DNA of 64,000 nt from Paraprevotella xylaniphila YIT 11841 (GTDB lineage Bacteria > Bacteroidota > Bacteroidia > Bacteroidales > Bacteroidaceae). The stretch is taken from NCBI RefSeq assembly GCF_000205165.1, contig NZ_GL883870.1:27823-91822 (forward strand), given 5' to 3'. Made by a program: the position numbers and the translations under genes. Shown piece after piece: positions 7,558-16,055 of this stretch. Every line of letters starts with the position of its first letter. Position 1 is the stretch's first letter. The notes beneath the pieces are model-generated. The model was given only the letters and a program-made list of their open reading frames with translations. It was not told where the DNA came from and made no database searches.

Positions 7558-10263
7558 TTACCGCACATTATTATATTGCATATACCGCCCACTGTCCGTA
7601 ACGCCCACGGCCTCTACGCTGACTGCCGTCCGCTTGCTGTTGTTGTAAAGGCGGACCGTGGCACTCCCCTTCGCATCAAACTTCACTTCGGGCATCCATA
7701 AGAGCGTACGGCGGTAATCTTCCGTTCCGGGCAAAGGACGGCGACTGTAGTCGGGGCTGTAAAAATCGTCGCAGACGGCATAACCGTGCCACAGGTAACG
7801 GCGGTCACGGCAAGAAGGGAAATATTCCCCGTTGGGACGGAGCTGCATCCCCACGATGACTTCCGGTTGGTTGTCCTGCCGGTATTTCCAACTCCCCATT
7901 TCACGGGGCACATAGTCCGTATAAATATAGAACCGTTCCAACAGGCTCAGCGACCGGAATTTCTCGAATTCCCCACGCGACAGCCAATCGGGAACGGGAT
8001 GGGTCGGCGTGTTCGGCATGACAGGCTTGTCCCACAAGCGGTTGGGCCAAGCGTTGAAGGTCGTCCGAAGAAAATAATCACGGTATTTGTTCATGTCGCC
8101 CACGAACAAGAACGAAACGAGCGTGGACACGGCAGGACTGCTCAAATAATAGAAAGGCACATCGGCCAGACCGTAGTCGGCCATCATGTTGTAGGCATCA
8201 TACGCGTCGATCACCACAGCCGGTTTCGCCGGGTCGTAATGACGCAACCCGTTCCTCCGCGTCCGTACCGTCACGGAAGGCAACACGCGACCGTCGAACG
8301 AACCTCGCACAAGGCTGTCCTCGTGGGCAAACGGTTCGAGGTCGTGCGGCGACATGTCCTGATAAAAACTGTAGGGATGCGCAAAATGGGGGTGGAACAA
8401 GTCCAACTTCACATAATAGTCCGGCCAAGCCTCCTCGTCGGTGAAGCCTTTCTGGCGTTTTTTGCGGACATACCCTATATCCTTTTTCAGTTTCGCCGCA
8501 CTGAGGAACATCATGCAATCACCGTAAATCTTGGGCATGGCCATATAGAACGAACCGTCTTTCGTCTGCTGCTTCAATTCAAAAGTCTCCGGCCCCTGCG
8601 TGAACATGGCCCAGACGTTCACCTCCTTTTTCAAGTTGCTGATCTTTTTGAAATCTATGTTCTGCCTTTCCGAGCGGTTGACACATCCTCCGATGGTCTG
8701 GAACTTCTCGGGCAACCAAGCGGGCGCGAACCGCTCCACGTCCGCCATCTCGCGCCATTTGTAACGCCGCCACCCCTGCACCATCATGAGCCGGTCGAGG
8801 GCCTGACGGCGGAGGCTGTCATCGGATTCGAAATAATAACCGGGATTTTCCACAAACCCTTTGATCTCACTGGCAAGGAGCATTTCGGTGAGTATCGTGC
8901 CGTTGTCGTACGTATCCTCTTCCGTTTCCCGGTCGCGGACGGCAAGGGAAAGGCTGGACAGGGAATCCGCCGGGTCGGCTAATTGCAAATGCACGGTGAT
9001 GGAATCGAAAGGTTCGTAAGACTGGCGGACACCGGAAACGGCCAGCCCCGGGGCACCGTAGTCGTGATGGTTGACGAAAAAGAGCCGGTCGGCGTAGATG
9101 CGCCCCTTGCCATCGAACACCGTAAGTTGGTTGACTCCCGTGGGAAGGCTGTCCAACGGGATGGCCATCCGGCACGTACGGCATCCGGATGCCGCCCCGT
9201 CCGCCACATCCACGCCCCCGGACGAAAGAAGGGAAACAGGAAGCGGACGGTAGAAACGGGACACTCCGCCACTCATGACGTGCACGGCTATAGGGTTATC
9301 CACACCGACAGCCTGCACCACGGCCTCCACCACGCTGTCGCCCACCGTGACAGCCAAGGCACAACCTTCTTTCTCCACTTCGGGAAGTTCTTCCTCATAC
9401 CCATACCCCTTGTAAGTGAAGGTAGCACGGTAATCCGCGTCCTCCGACACGTCCGGCAGGCGGAATGTCGTCCGGCCGCGTTCGTCCGTCCGGCAAACAG
9501 CCGCCACCTTTCCGTCCTTATCCCGGACGGAAAGCTCCATGCCGCCAAGGTGCTGCCCGTCCTCGCCGTTCAGTTCAAGGGCCACCCGGCAAGCCGTGCC
9601 GGCCACGAGGTTCCCCCCTTCGGGATAGAAACGCAAGTCCACTTCGGGTTTCTTTTTCTTCGGCGTTTTATAGTAACGGCGCATGGGGCGCAACGTCATG
9701 TCTTTCACAAAATCCCCGGCTTCCCCGGGTTTGTCATACACGGGGAACACCCGGGAATAAAGTTTCTCATAGTCGCGGAAAAACTCCTTGGCCATCTTCT
9801 TGCTGTAGAACAAATCCTCCGAAATACGCACATGGGGATATTCGCACTGCCCGAAGTTGAGCATCCAACGCGTATAAGCCCGCAATTCGTAGTAACCGGC
9901 ATAAAGCGTGTCCTTCAGCACGAACATGCCGTGGGCTGTGCCGTCCTCCATCTCCAATTGCTGCCGTTCCACGGAATACCCGTCCGGCGTGAGAAGCTCC
10001 ACGTAGAGAATCTTGCTCAGGTCGGTCAACGTGCCCCGGTCGGAACGCATGACATATCCTTTATACCAAAGGGTGTCGCCGAGGAAATAACAGGTGTTGT
10101 CCAAATGGAGATACACCTTTTCCTGCGGCAACCCGACACCGAAACCCTCCACTTTACGGTAAAGCGAATCCGCGCCTTCAAAACCTGCCGTTCCCTGCCC
10201 GTGCATGGGGAGCGGCCACCCCAATCCACACATCAGCACCCATGCTAAAAACACATATTTCAT
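7558..10263 (-). CDS. Large secreted macroglobulin-like (MG2-type) protein
   Basis: A 901-residue protein with a signal peptide (ending near PMHGQG). Its beginning (EKVYLHLDNTCYFLGDTLWYKGYV, then TLYAGYYELRAYTRWMLNFG) is the MG1/MG2-like beta-sandwich start seen in Bacteroidota proteins often annotated as TonB-plug or MG2-domain proteins. It continues through more beta domains (DLRFYPEGGNLVAG, RTTFRLPDV) to a C-terminal strand set. No thioester motif and no TonB box are visible. It is monocistronic and divergent from the start of R2, with the operator pair at 10336-10372 upstream. Likely periplasmic or surface; precise role unknown. Confidence 0.7.
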   Translation of the reverse strand: MKYVFLAWVLMCGLGWPLPMHGQGTAGFEGADSLYRKVEGFGVGLPQEKVYLHLDNTCYFLGDTLWYKGYVMRSDRGTLTDLSKILYVELLTPDGYSVERQQLEMEDGTAHGMFVLKDTLYAGYYELRAYTRWMLNFGQCEYPHVRISEDLFYSKKMAKEFFRDYEKLYSRVFPVYDKPGEAGDFVKDMTLRPMRRYYKTPKKKKPEVDLRFYPEGGNLVAGTACRVALELNGEDGQHLGGMELSVRDKDGKVAAVCRTDERGRTTFRLPDVSEDADYRATFTYKGYGYEEELPEVEKEGCALAVTVGDSVVEAVVQAVGVDNPIAVHVMSGGVSRFYRPLPVSLLSSGGVDVADGAASGCRTCRMAIPLDSLPTGVNQLTVFDGKGRIYADRLFFVNHHDYGAPGLAVSGVRQSYEPFDSITVHLQLADPADSLSSLSLAVRDRETEEDTYDNGTILTEMLLASEIKGFVENPGYYFESDDSLRRQALDRLMMVQGWRRYKWREMADVERFAPAWLPEKFQTIGGCVNRSERQNIDFKKISNLKKEVNVWAMFTQGPETFELKQQTKDGSFYMAMPKIYGDCMMFLSAAKLKKDIGYVRKKRQKGFTDEEAWPDYYVKLDLFHPHFAHPYSFYQDMSPHDLEPFAHEDSLVRGSFDGRVLPSVTVRTRRNGLRHYDPAKPAVVIDAYDAYNMMADYGLADVPFYYLSSPAVSTLVSFLFVGDMNKYRDYFLRTTFNAWPNRLWDKPVMPNTPTHPVPDWLSRGEFEKFRSLSLLERFYIYTDYVPREMGSWKYRQDNQPEVIVGMQLRPNGEYFPSCRDRRYLWHGYAVCDDFYSPDYSRRPLPGTEDYRRTLLWMPEVKFDAKGSATVRLYNNSKRTAVSVEAVGVTDSGRYMQYNNVR

Positions 10264-10296
10264 AGTCCTGCATTTTATTTAAACGACTGAGCATTA

Positions 10297-10304
10297 CAAA
10301 GTAA
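10297..10304 (-). promoter_or_regulatory. -7 box of the MG2-type gene
   Basis: Minus strand TTACTTTG, identical to the box at 6642-6649 and at the same 31-bp distance from the paired repeats; 33 bp upstream of the start codon at 10263. Confidence 0.6.
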
Positions 10305-10335
10305 AATAACAAAAACGACACAAGCAACTTTTCGC

Positions 10336-10372
10336 TATCAAATATTATCAAATCCGGTATCAAATATTATCA
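10336..10372 (-). promoter_or_regulatory. Paired operator, second copy
   Basis: TATCAAATATTATCA at 10336-10350 and 10358-10372, period 22 bp, as at 6681-6717. Conservation also extends past the second repeat (GAAAATGTCAA) in both copies, while surrounding intergenic DNA differs. Confidence 0.75.
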
Positions 10373-10407
10373 GAAAATGTCAACGCCAAAAAAACATCTT
10401 CTTTCTT

Positions 10408-10438
10408 TTGTTTTTTCCAGACGTTTCTTTTAAATTTG
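10408..10438 (+). promoter_or_regulatory. Promoter of the split regulator gene R2
   Basis: TTG at 10408-10410, 20-bp spacer, TAAATTTG at 10431-10438; same geometry as the R1 promoter. It now drives only a five-codon stub and then element 1. Confidence 0.65.
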
Positions 10439-10469
10439 TAGGACTTAACCGGATAAAAATAATAAAAAC

Positions 10470-10486
10470 ATGAAACACAAAATTTA
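10470..10486 (+). pseudogene. Severed 5' stub of regulator R2 (ATG AAA CAC AAA)
   Basis: The ATG lies 31 bp after the R2 -7 box and starts MKHKI then stop, at the left edge of element 1. Joining ATG AAA CAC AAA to TTT AGA at 19511 restores an open frame that aligns with R1. The left junction has one extra A compared with a perfect join, possibly slippage or imprecise integration. The remainder of the gene is at 19514-20122. Confidence 0.65.
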
Positions 10487-10746
10487 ACATAAAGCTCTAA
10501 AGCAGCCAAAGGAGAATAAGAGAGGTTGGAACATAAACAGTTGGGAATGAGCAGATTTGCACAAAGTTGCCAAATCGGCATAAAGCAAGCGAGTGAGGAA
10601 TATTGAAGTAGTTCAGTTACTAAATCGTGAGCTACAGTTACCTATGCAAAGCAGGTAACAATGCGGAAAGGCAACTTTGTGCATCAACGGATTTTATTGC
10701 GCTGATTCTCAATGTTTTGCGTATCAAGGAACGCTTACAAAATGAT

Positions 10747-10754
10747 TATATTTG
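10747..10754 (+). promoter_or_regulatory. -7 box of the element 1 integrase operon
   Basis: TATATTTG, 22 bp before the ATG at 10776. The corresponding box of element 2 is TAAATTTG at 48056-48063; the sequence between each box and ATG (GTAAGCG / ATAAGCG) is also alike. Confidence 0.6.
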
Positions 10755-10775
10755 CACACTCAAAATGTAAGCGTT

Positions 10776-12008
10776 ATGAAAATCGAAAAATTCAAGGTGT
10801 TGCTCTACCTAAAAAAGAGCGGAATGGACAAGAACGGAAAAGCTCCCATCATGGGACGCATCACGGTGAACAGGACTATGGCGCAGTTCTCCTGCAAGTT
10901 GTCTTGCACTCCATCGCTTTGGAATCCTCGTGCCAGCCGATTGGAGGGCAAGAGCAAGGAAGCCGTGGAGACCAACAAGGACATCGAGCAGTTGTTGCTT
11001 TCCATCCAAAAGGCTTTCGATGTGCTTGTGGAAAAGAGAACGGACTTCGAGGCTAAGGATGTCAAGGAGGCCTTGCAGGGCAGCGTCAAGACACAGACCA
11101 CCCTTCTCTCCTTCGTGGACGAGCATATCAGTGAACTCAGCACCCATGAGGGCATCGATATGTCGAAGAGCAGTGTCTGGACTTACAGAAAGATTCACAA
11201 GAATCTCGCTGAGTTCATCGGGGAGAAGTATAGGTTGACTGATTTGGCTTTCGGACAGCTGACCGAGCCTTTCATCAGTGACTTTCACCATTACCTGCTT
11301 GACGAGAAAGGCTTTTCATCAGGAACCATCACCATCTATGTGTCGCTCTTCAAGAAGATGTGCCGCATCGCCTTTGAGCGAGGCTTGTGCAAGAACCTGC
11401 TGTTCGCCCATTATCGGGTTGGCACTCCAAGGGTTACGACACCCAAGTCTCTCAGCATGTCTGATTTCATAAAAATCCGTGATGTGGAACTGCCCGAAGA
11501 CAAGCCGAGACTATCCGTTAGCCGTGACATGTTTCTTTTCGCCTGCTATGCAGGAACAGCCTTCATAGACACCGTTTCCATCACGAAAGCCAATGTCAAG
11601 GTGTTGGAGGATGGCGACAAATGGCTCATCTATAACCGTAAGAAGACCGGAACACTTGCCAGGGTGAAACTCCTGCCCGAGGCGTTGGAGCTGATGGCGA
11701 AATACGAGGACGAGGCAAGAGATACCCTTTTCCCATTGCTGAGCACGAATCGTGTTCGTATCGATCTCATCACCATCTGCAAGTTGGCAGAAACGAGCAA
11801 GACCTATTCCTACCATTCGGGACGACACTCGTTCGCCAGCCTCATTACGCTGGAGGCTGGTGTGCCGATGGAGACCATCTGCAAGATGCTCGGTCACAAG
11901 GATGTGAAGATGACGCAGCGGTATGCGAGAGTAACCCAAAAGAAGCTGTTTGAGGACATGGACAAGTTCATCGCTGCAACCGAGAAGGACTTTATTCTCG
12001 CATTATGA
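10776..12008 (+). CDS. Tyrosine recombinase/integrase, first of a tandem pair
   Basis: A 410-residue integrase starting MKIEKFKVLLYLKKSG. It has the N-terminal Arm-binding domain (residues 1-90), a SAM-like core-binding domain (about 105-210) and the catalytic domain. Visible catalytic motifs are YHSGRHSFA (HxxR), LGHKDV and the nucleophile Tyr in QRYARV. As in several Bacteroides integrases, the usual first Arg region reads CYAGTAFID and lacks the Arg. I use the ATG at 10776 because it aligns with the start of the homologue at 48083. It should catalyse integration and excision of element 1, alone or with the next gene. Confidence 0.9.
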   Translation: MKIEKFKVLLYLKKSGMDKNGKAPIMGRITVNRTMAQFSCKLSCTPSLWNPRASRLEGKSKEAVETNKDIEQLLLSIQKAFDVLVEKRTDFEAKDVKEALQGSVKTQTTLLSFVDEHISELSTHEGIDMSKSSVWTYRKIHKNLAEFIGEKYRLTDLAFGQLTEPFISDFHHYLLDEKGFSSGTITIYVSLFKKMCRIAFERGLCKNLLFAHYRVGTPRVTTPKSLSMSDFIKIRDVELPEDKPRLSVSRDMFLFACYAGTAFIDTVSITKANVKVLEDGDKWLIYNRKKTGTLARVKLLPEALELMAKYEDEARDTLFPLLSTNRVRIDLITICKLAETSKTYSYHSGRHSFASLITLEAGVPMETICKMLGHKDVKMTQRYARVTQKKLFEDMDKFIAATEKDFILAL

Positions 12009-12072
12009 ACAAGGCTTTCAACTTTTCTTTTTACAGTTTCAACTACATTATTATATTATAAGGACAACAACT

Positions 12073-13284
12073 ATGAGCAGAAGTACATTTTCAATTTTGC
12101 CTTACATCAACAGACAGAAGGTGAAGGCAGACGGAACAGCCAACATACTTTGCCGCATCACCGTTGACGGCAAAAGTGCAGCCATTTCCACAGGCATATC
12201 CTGTACCCCACAGGAGTGGAACGCCAAGAAGGGAGAGGTACGGAACGCAAGGGACAACGGACGATTGGCAAGTTTCCTTGCTGAGGTCAAGGATAAATAC
12301 AACTCACTTCTTACCACCAATGGCATCATCACCGTGGAAATGCTGAAGGCTGTGTTGAAGGACAAGGACACGACAGGAAGGTTCTTGCTGAGTTTTGGTG
12401 ATACCATCGTGGAATGGTATCGAACCTCAAAAGCCAGACAAACCTTTCTGCACAAGCGGACATGGCAGAAGAACCTGAAAGCCTTTGTCCATTCGTTGGA
12501 TAAGGACGACATCGCCTTTGAGGACATAGACGAGAATTTCGGGGAGGAATACAGGCTATTCCTGAAACGAGACCAGGGACGCATCGACAGCTACGTGAAC
12601 CATTGCCTTCTCTGGCTGAACATGTTGATGTACAAGGCAGTGGACAGGAGCATTATCCGCTTCAATCCCATAGCCAAGATAGGGTATGAGAAGAAGGCAG
12701 CCCCGAAGATGACCCATATCAGCAAGGCAGACTTCATCAAGATGCTCTCTACCCCGATGGCTGACGAGCGAACGGAGCTTGCACGCAGATGTTTCATTTT
12801 TGCCTCGCTCACCTCCTTATCCTATATAGATGTAAAGAAACTGTACCCTCACCATATCAGTGAGAACTCCGAGGGTAGGAAGTTCATCCGCAAGGAAAGA
12901 GAGAAGACAGGCGTGGAGTTCTTCGTGCCACTCCATCCGATAGCCGAGAAGATTCTTTCGCTCTACAATACCACGGACGACAGCAAGCCTGTTTTTCCAC
13001 TGGGTGAGAAGAAAGACATCTATCTTGATGTGCATACCCTTGGAATGGTGCTTGGCATAAGTAATAAGTTGGGATTCCACGCCAGCCGCCATACATTCGG
13101 AGTCTTGATGCTCAACGAGGACATTCCCATCGGCAGCATAGCCAAGATGATGGGACACGCAGACATCACAAGCACACAGGTCTATGCGCAGGTGACGGAG
13201 CAGAAGATTTCAAATGACATGGATAAGCTTATTGCCAAGCGAGAAAGGAACAGATTATCGAACGAAAAAACTATTGGAAAATGA
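12073..13284 (+). CDS. Tyrosine recombinase/integrase, second of the pair
   Basis: A 403-residue integrase; the ATG at 12073 gives MSRSTFSILPYINRQKV, matching the partner at 49334. Arm-binding domain with NGRLASFLAEV, core-binding domain, and catalytic domain with FHASRHTFG, MGHADI and Tyr in TQVYAQV. Sixty-four bases separate it from the first integrase. Tandem integrases of this kind are recurrent in Bacteroidales elements; whether both are needed here is not shown by sequence. Its stop overlaps the next start (ATGA). Confidence 0.9.
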   Translation: MSRSTFSILPYINRQKVKADGTANILCRITVDGKSAAISTGISCTPQEWNAKKGEVRNARDNGRLASFLAEVKDKYNSLLTTNGIITVEMLKAVLKDKDTTGRFLLSFGDTIVEWYRTSKARQTFLHKRTWQKNLKAFVHSLDKDDIAFEDIDENFGEEYRLFLKRDQGRIDSYVNHCLLWLNMLMYKAVDRSIIRFNPIAKIGYEKKAAPKMTHISKADFIKMLSTPMADERTELARRCFIFASLTSLSYIDVKKLYPHHISENSEGRKFIRKEREKTGVEFFVPLHPIAEKILSLYNTTDDSKPVFPLGEKKDIYLDVHTLGMVLGISNKLGFHASRHTFGVLMLNEDIPIGSIAKMMGHADITSTQVYAQVTEQKISNDMDKLIAKRERNRLSNEKTIGK

Positions 13285-13643
13285 ACAGAGGAGTTATAAC
13301 TATCAGCGAGAGCGGAACGGTATCCATGCCGACCGATACTGTATGGATGACCATGCAGGAGATTGCCGACATGTATAATGTGTTCGGCTGCTATGTGCGC
13401 AAGGCTGTCAAGGCTGTATTCAAGGATGGCATTCTGAAAGAGCAGGGTGTACGCCGTCATGTCAGGAAGAACGACCGCATCAGCTATGATGTGTATAGTC
13501 TTGAACTCGTCATTGCGGTAGCCTTCCGTATTGACAGCATTGAGAGCCGAGCCTTTCGGGAGTTCATCATGCAGTCCGTCATCGGCAGGCAGACAAGCCG
13601 CACTAAACTGGTCTGTATCTTTACAGAGAACGCAATGGCATAG
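13281..13643 (+). CDS. RhuM-like small protein
   Basis: A 120-residue protein. The middle and C-terminus (YDVYSLELVIAVAFRI, SRAFREFIMQS) resemble the core of the RhuM virulence-protein family, and the first part looks like a winged HTH (MTMQEIADMYNVFGCYVRKAV). It overlaps the second integrase by 4 nt, so it is translationally coupled and probably an element accessory or regulatory protein. Much shorter than full RhuM (about 340 residues), so it is either a minimal form or a truncation. Confidence 0.6.
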   Translation: MNRGVITISESGTVSMPTDTVWMTMQEIADMYNVFGCYVRKAVKAVFKDGILKEQGVRRHVRKNDRISYDVYSLELVIAVAFRIDSIESRAFREFIMQSVIGRQTSRTKLVCIFTENAMA

Positions 13644-13754
13644 CCCTGCCATAAAGCAACGTTCCTTGGAGGCTTTGCGCCTCCAGCCACTTGGGCGAAC
13701 CACCGCAGTGTGTTTTAGCATGGTATTAGATTTTATACAGACCATAAGGAGAAC

Positions 13755-13825
13755 ACTCGGTAAACACGACCAACTCGGTATAGCCAATAAAACGAGGCGA
13801 CAACCTATAACAGCCACACTCGGTA
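13755..13825 (+). repeat. Three ACTCGGTA direct repeats
   Basis: ACTCGGTA occurs at 13755-13762, 13773-13780 and 13818-13825, between the integrase operon and the reversed HTH genes. Possible binding sites for the HTH/excisionase-like proteins; no function shown. Confidence 0.5.
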
Positions 13826-13843
13826 AGTTATACGTTGTCGCCT
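13795..13843. terminator. Hairpin between integrase operon and HTH genes
   Basis: AGGCGACAAC (13795-13804) pairs perfectly with GTTGTCGCCT (13834-13843) across a 29-nt loop that holds one ACTCGGTA repeat; followed by TTGTTC. It may terminate or form a recombination arm structure. Confidence 0.45.
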
Positions 13844-13876
13844 TGTTCATTTCACACACTCATCAAGGATATTCTC

Positions 13877-14185
13877 CTATACACCTTTCATTCTGTACGC
13901 CTCACGATAGTTAGCCATCAGAATCTTCTGAATGTCGGACTCGCGGTAGAGTATCTTTCCGCCAAGCTGGATATACGGGATGACACCGTTGTTTCGGTAG
14001 TCCTGCAGGGTTCTTCGGCTCAGTTGCAGCCTGGCACAAAGCTCCTTGTCCGTCATGAAGCGCTCACCGCCAAGCATGGGGCGGTAGTTCATCACGGCAC
14101 GTTCAAAATTGTCAACCATTCGGTTGAGGTGGTTCACGATGTGGTTCATCCACTCGCTGTTTCTTGTCATTACTTCATTGCTCAT
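13877..14185 (-). CDS. Helix-turn-helix (HTH_17, excisionase-like) protein
   Basis: A 102-residue protein with a MerR/excisionase-type HTH in its second half (FMTDKELCARLQLSRRTLQDYRNNGVIPYIQLGGKILY), residues about 43-85, and a helical N-terminus. These small proteins in Bacteroides elements control excision or transfer genes. Its homologue in element 2 is the frameshifted gene at 61281-61605. Second gene of a leftward two-gene unit. Confidence 0.8.
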   Translation of the reverse strand: MSNEVMTRNSEWMNHIVNHLNRMVDNFERAVMNYRPMLGGERFMTDKELCARLQLSRRTLQDYRNNGVIPYIQLGGKILYRESDIQKILMANYREAYRMKGV

Positions 14186-14267
14186 AGTTGTCTCGTTTTA
14201 TTGTTGATACTTACGTTACTCGTTTTACTTGCTGCATTGGATAAAGTGGCTGTTGTATATTGCCAGC

Positions 14268-14579
14268 CTAACCTGTGCGCTTGCGAAAGCGCATGTCCTT
14301 TTTCCTGTCCTCCACTACTGCTACGATAGCCATCACGTCCTCCGGCTTGTAGTAGGTCTTGTGGCTGATTTGCGTATAAGCCAAAGTTCCGTTGTCCCGA
14401 AGCGTCTGCACTGTCCGTGGGCAGATGTTGAGCGTCTGACACACGTCCTGCGTGTCGAGCCACTTGTTCATGGTCTTGTCCTCACTGCGCTCACGGATTC
14501 TGTCCATGCGCTTCACGAAGTTCTCCAACTGGGCATCAAGATAGTTGAATGCCTCTTCCTCGAATACGATGAATCCCAT
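14268..14579 (-). CDS. Helix-turn-helix (HTH_17) protein, partner of the previous gene
   Basis: A 103-residue protein with an N-terminal helix and a MerR/excisionase-type HTH (WLDTQDVCQTLNICPRTVQTLRDNG, then TYYKPEDVMAIV) and a basic tail. It heads a leftward pair with the gene at 13877-14185. The element 2 equivalent is at 61617-61949. Likely binds element DNA to control excision (family knowledge); exact role not visible. Confidence 0.8.
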   Translation of the reverse strand: MGFIVFEEEAFNYLDAQLENFVKRMDRIRERSEDKTMNKWLDTQDVCQTLNICPRTVQTLRDNGTLAYTQISHKTYYKPEDVMAIVAVVEDRKKDMRFRKRTG

Positions 14580-14973
14580 ACTTTTCTTTTTTCTAAGTTA
14601 ATACTATGTTTATCGCAAAGCTCCACGCATATGCAGTGCTCCACGTTTGTGAGTGCAAAGATAAGGCACGGCAATCTAAAAACAAGCGTTTTCAATTTCT
14701 GTGGCAGTATGTTGCCGGGGTTTGCCGACTTCAACGCCAAAAACAACAAGAAAAACTTGCACGACTGCAACGAATACATGAACAATGATGAGTTGAGAAA
14801 TACGTTGAAGTTCTCACAACTATCTCGGTATGCAAATAAGCAAGCCACAACTAAATTGCCACGTTACACCCAATCAGTTGCATGGCTGCACTCAGTACAC
14901 TTACTTTGCACCCGACAATCGGTCAATGGTGCAAACCGTGACCACTATACTAACAAATAAAACAGCATAAGCT
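14580..14973. other. Divergent intergenic region of element 1
   Basis: Between the leftward HTH pair and the rightward DUF3408 gene. It holds the leftward -7 box at 14656-14663 and a weaker rightward TTACTTTG near 14902. No reading frame with recognisable content was found here. Confidence 0.5.
14656..14663 (-). promoter_or_regulatory. -7 box of the leftward HTH pair
   Basis: Minus strand TATCTTTG, about 77 bp before the start at 14579; matches TAnnTTTG exactly. Confidence 0.55.
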
Positions 14974-15456
14974 ATGGCAAGAACAAAAGATGCAGTCTTG
15001 GCTCCTGAGCAAAAGGAGCTGATGGAAAAAGAGTATTTGGATTTTGTTAAACCATCTACGTATGGCAACAAAGCCAATCCAAGTAGTTGTAATTCTCTCT
15101 ATGATGGTGTAGAGAACCCAGAGTTGAGAGCAATTGTAGAGAAAGTTGCTGCAACAACTCCCTATAGAGAGGAAACATCAACGAACGAGGCTCAATCGCC
15201 ACCGAATCCGCAGAAGCGCATCAGTGGCAAGCAGCGCAAGGCGACATTGGAGGAGTATCAGCAGACCTTCCTCCAGGTTCCAAGGATTGACGACCGCAAG
15301 CCAGTCTTCGTCAGTTCCGATGTACGAGACCGTCTTGATCGTGTCGTCCGCATCCTCGGAGGGAGACGCATGAGCGTATCGGGCATCATCGAGAACATCG
15401 TGCGCCACCACCTAAGCCTTTATGAAGAGGACTTCGAGGCTTGGCGCAAATTGTGA
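14974..15456 (+). CDS. DUF3408-domain mobile-element protein
   Basis: A 160-residue protein. The C-terminal 70 residues match the DUF3408 look (VFVSSDVRDRLDRVVRILG, MSVSGIIENIVRHHLSLYEEDFEAW), a ribbon-helix-helix-like DNA-binding fold frequent beside mobilization genes in Bacteroides elements. The N-terminal 80 residues are polar and low in structure. It precedes the presumed oriT and mob genes, so it may be a relaxosome or regulatory component. Another DUF3408 gene is at 63474-63971. Confidence 0.75.
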   Translation: MARTKDAVLAPEQKELMEKEYLDFVKPSTYGNKANPSSCNSLYDGVENPELRAIVEKVAATTPYREETSTNEAQSPPNPQKRISGKQRKATLEEYQQTFLQVPRIDDRKPVFVSSDVRDRLDRVVRILGGRRMSVSGIIENIVRHHLSLYEEDFEAWRKL

Positions 15457-15525
15457 GAATTAAGGTCTGCGACCTTGGACGTGGATAGCTGAAAGGCTGT
15501 AGTTCCAACTAACGTGTTCTGAGAG

Positions 15526-15568
15526 GGAGCGAGGTTATGTTTTGGGAACCCCCAAAACGCCTCGCTCC
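15526..15568. other. Candidate oriT hairpin of element 1
   Basis: Nested inverted repeats: GGAGCGAGG (15526-15534) with CCTCGCTCC (15560-15568), enclosing GTTTTGGG (15539-15546) with CCCAAAAC (15551-15558). It sits about 75 bp before the MobC-like gene, the usual position of a relaxase target. The nick site itself cannot be read. Confidence 0.5.
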
Positions 15569-15641
15569 ACCATGAGGGCGGAGGAATTTTGCTCCCAACG
15601 GTCGCAGAAAGTGAGTGTACCAACTGTAAACAGTATATCGA

Positions 15642-16055
15642 ATGACAAACATACAGGAACAGAATAGGAAAAAGGGCGGAAGACCGCCTACGGGCAGGGT
15701 TCGCAAGCTGTCGAAGTCTGTCACGGTGAAGTTCTCGAAGCCAAGCTACGAGGCTTTGAGACTGAGGGCGAGAAAAGCCAACCGCAAATTGGCGGAGTAC
15801 ATCCGTGAGTCCGCCTTGAACGGCGAGGTGGTCAGCGGACACAACGCAGAGACGGTAGCCATCGCCAAGCACCTCATTGGCATGGCGAACAACCTCAACC
15901 AACTTACCAAGCTGTCGCATCAGAGAGGGTTCCAGGAAACCCATGTGTATGTAGTGGACTTGTTGAGGAGATTGAAAGCAATCCTTGGCGAGTATCGCCA
16001 AGCAAGTTATAAACCGAAGCCAAGCAGTATGGGCAGAAAGGAGGATACCACATGA
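15642..16055 (+). CDS. MobC/BmgB-like relaxosome accessory protein
   Basis: A 137-residue basic protein with the layout of MobC-type accessory proteins: GGRPP near the N-terminus, VTVKFSKPSYEALRLRARKA then LAEYIRESAL (ribbon-helix-helix-like), and a conserved helix NNLNQLTKL. It would bind oriT and help the relaxase open the strand. Its stop overlaps the relaxase start (ATGA). Confidence 0.8.
   Translation: MTNIQEQNRKKGGRPPTGRVRKLSKSVTVKFSKPSYEALRLRARKANRKLAEYIRESALNGEVVSGHNAETVAIAKHLIGMANNLNQLTKLSHQRGFQETHVYVVDLLRRLKAILGEYRQASYKPKPSSMGRKEDTT

Noticed and set aside
8983-10248. A 421-codon open frame antisense to the MG2-type gene
   Set aside because: It mirrors a GC-rich coding gene with a good signal peptide and promoter; no start signal or domain on the plus strand.
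10752-10775. TTG start for the first integrase
   Set aside because: It lies in the -7 box; the ATG at 10776 aligns with the start of the homologue at 48083.
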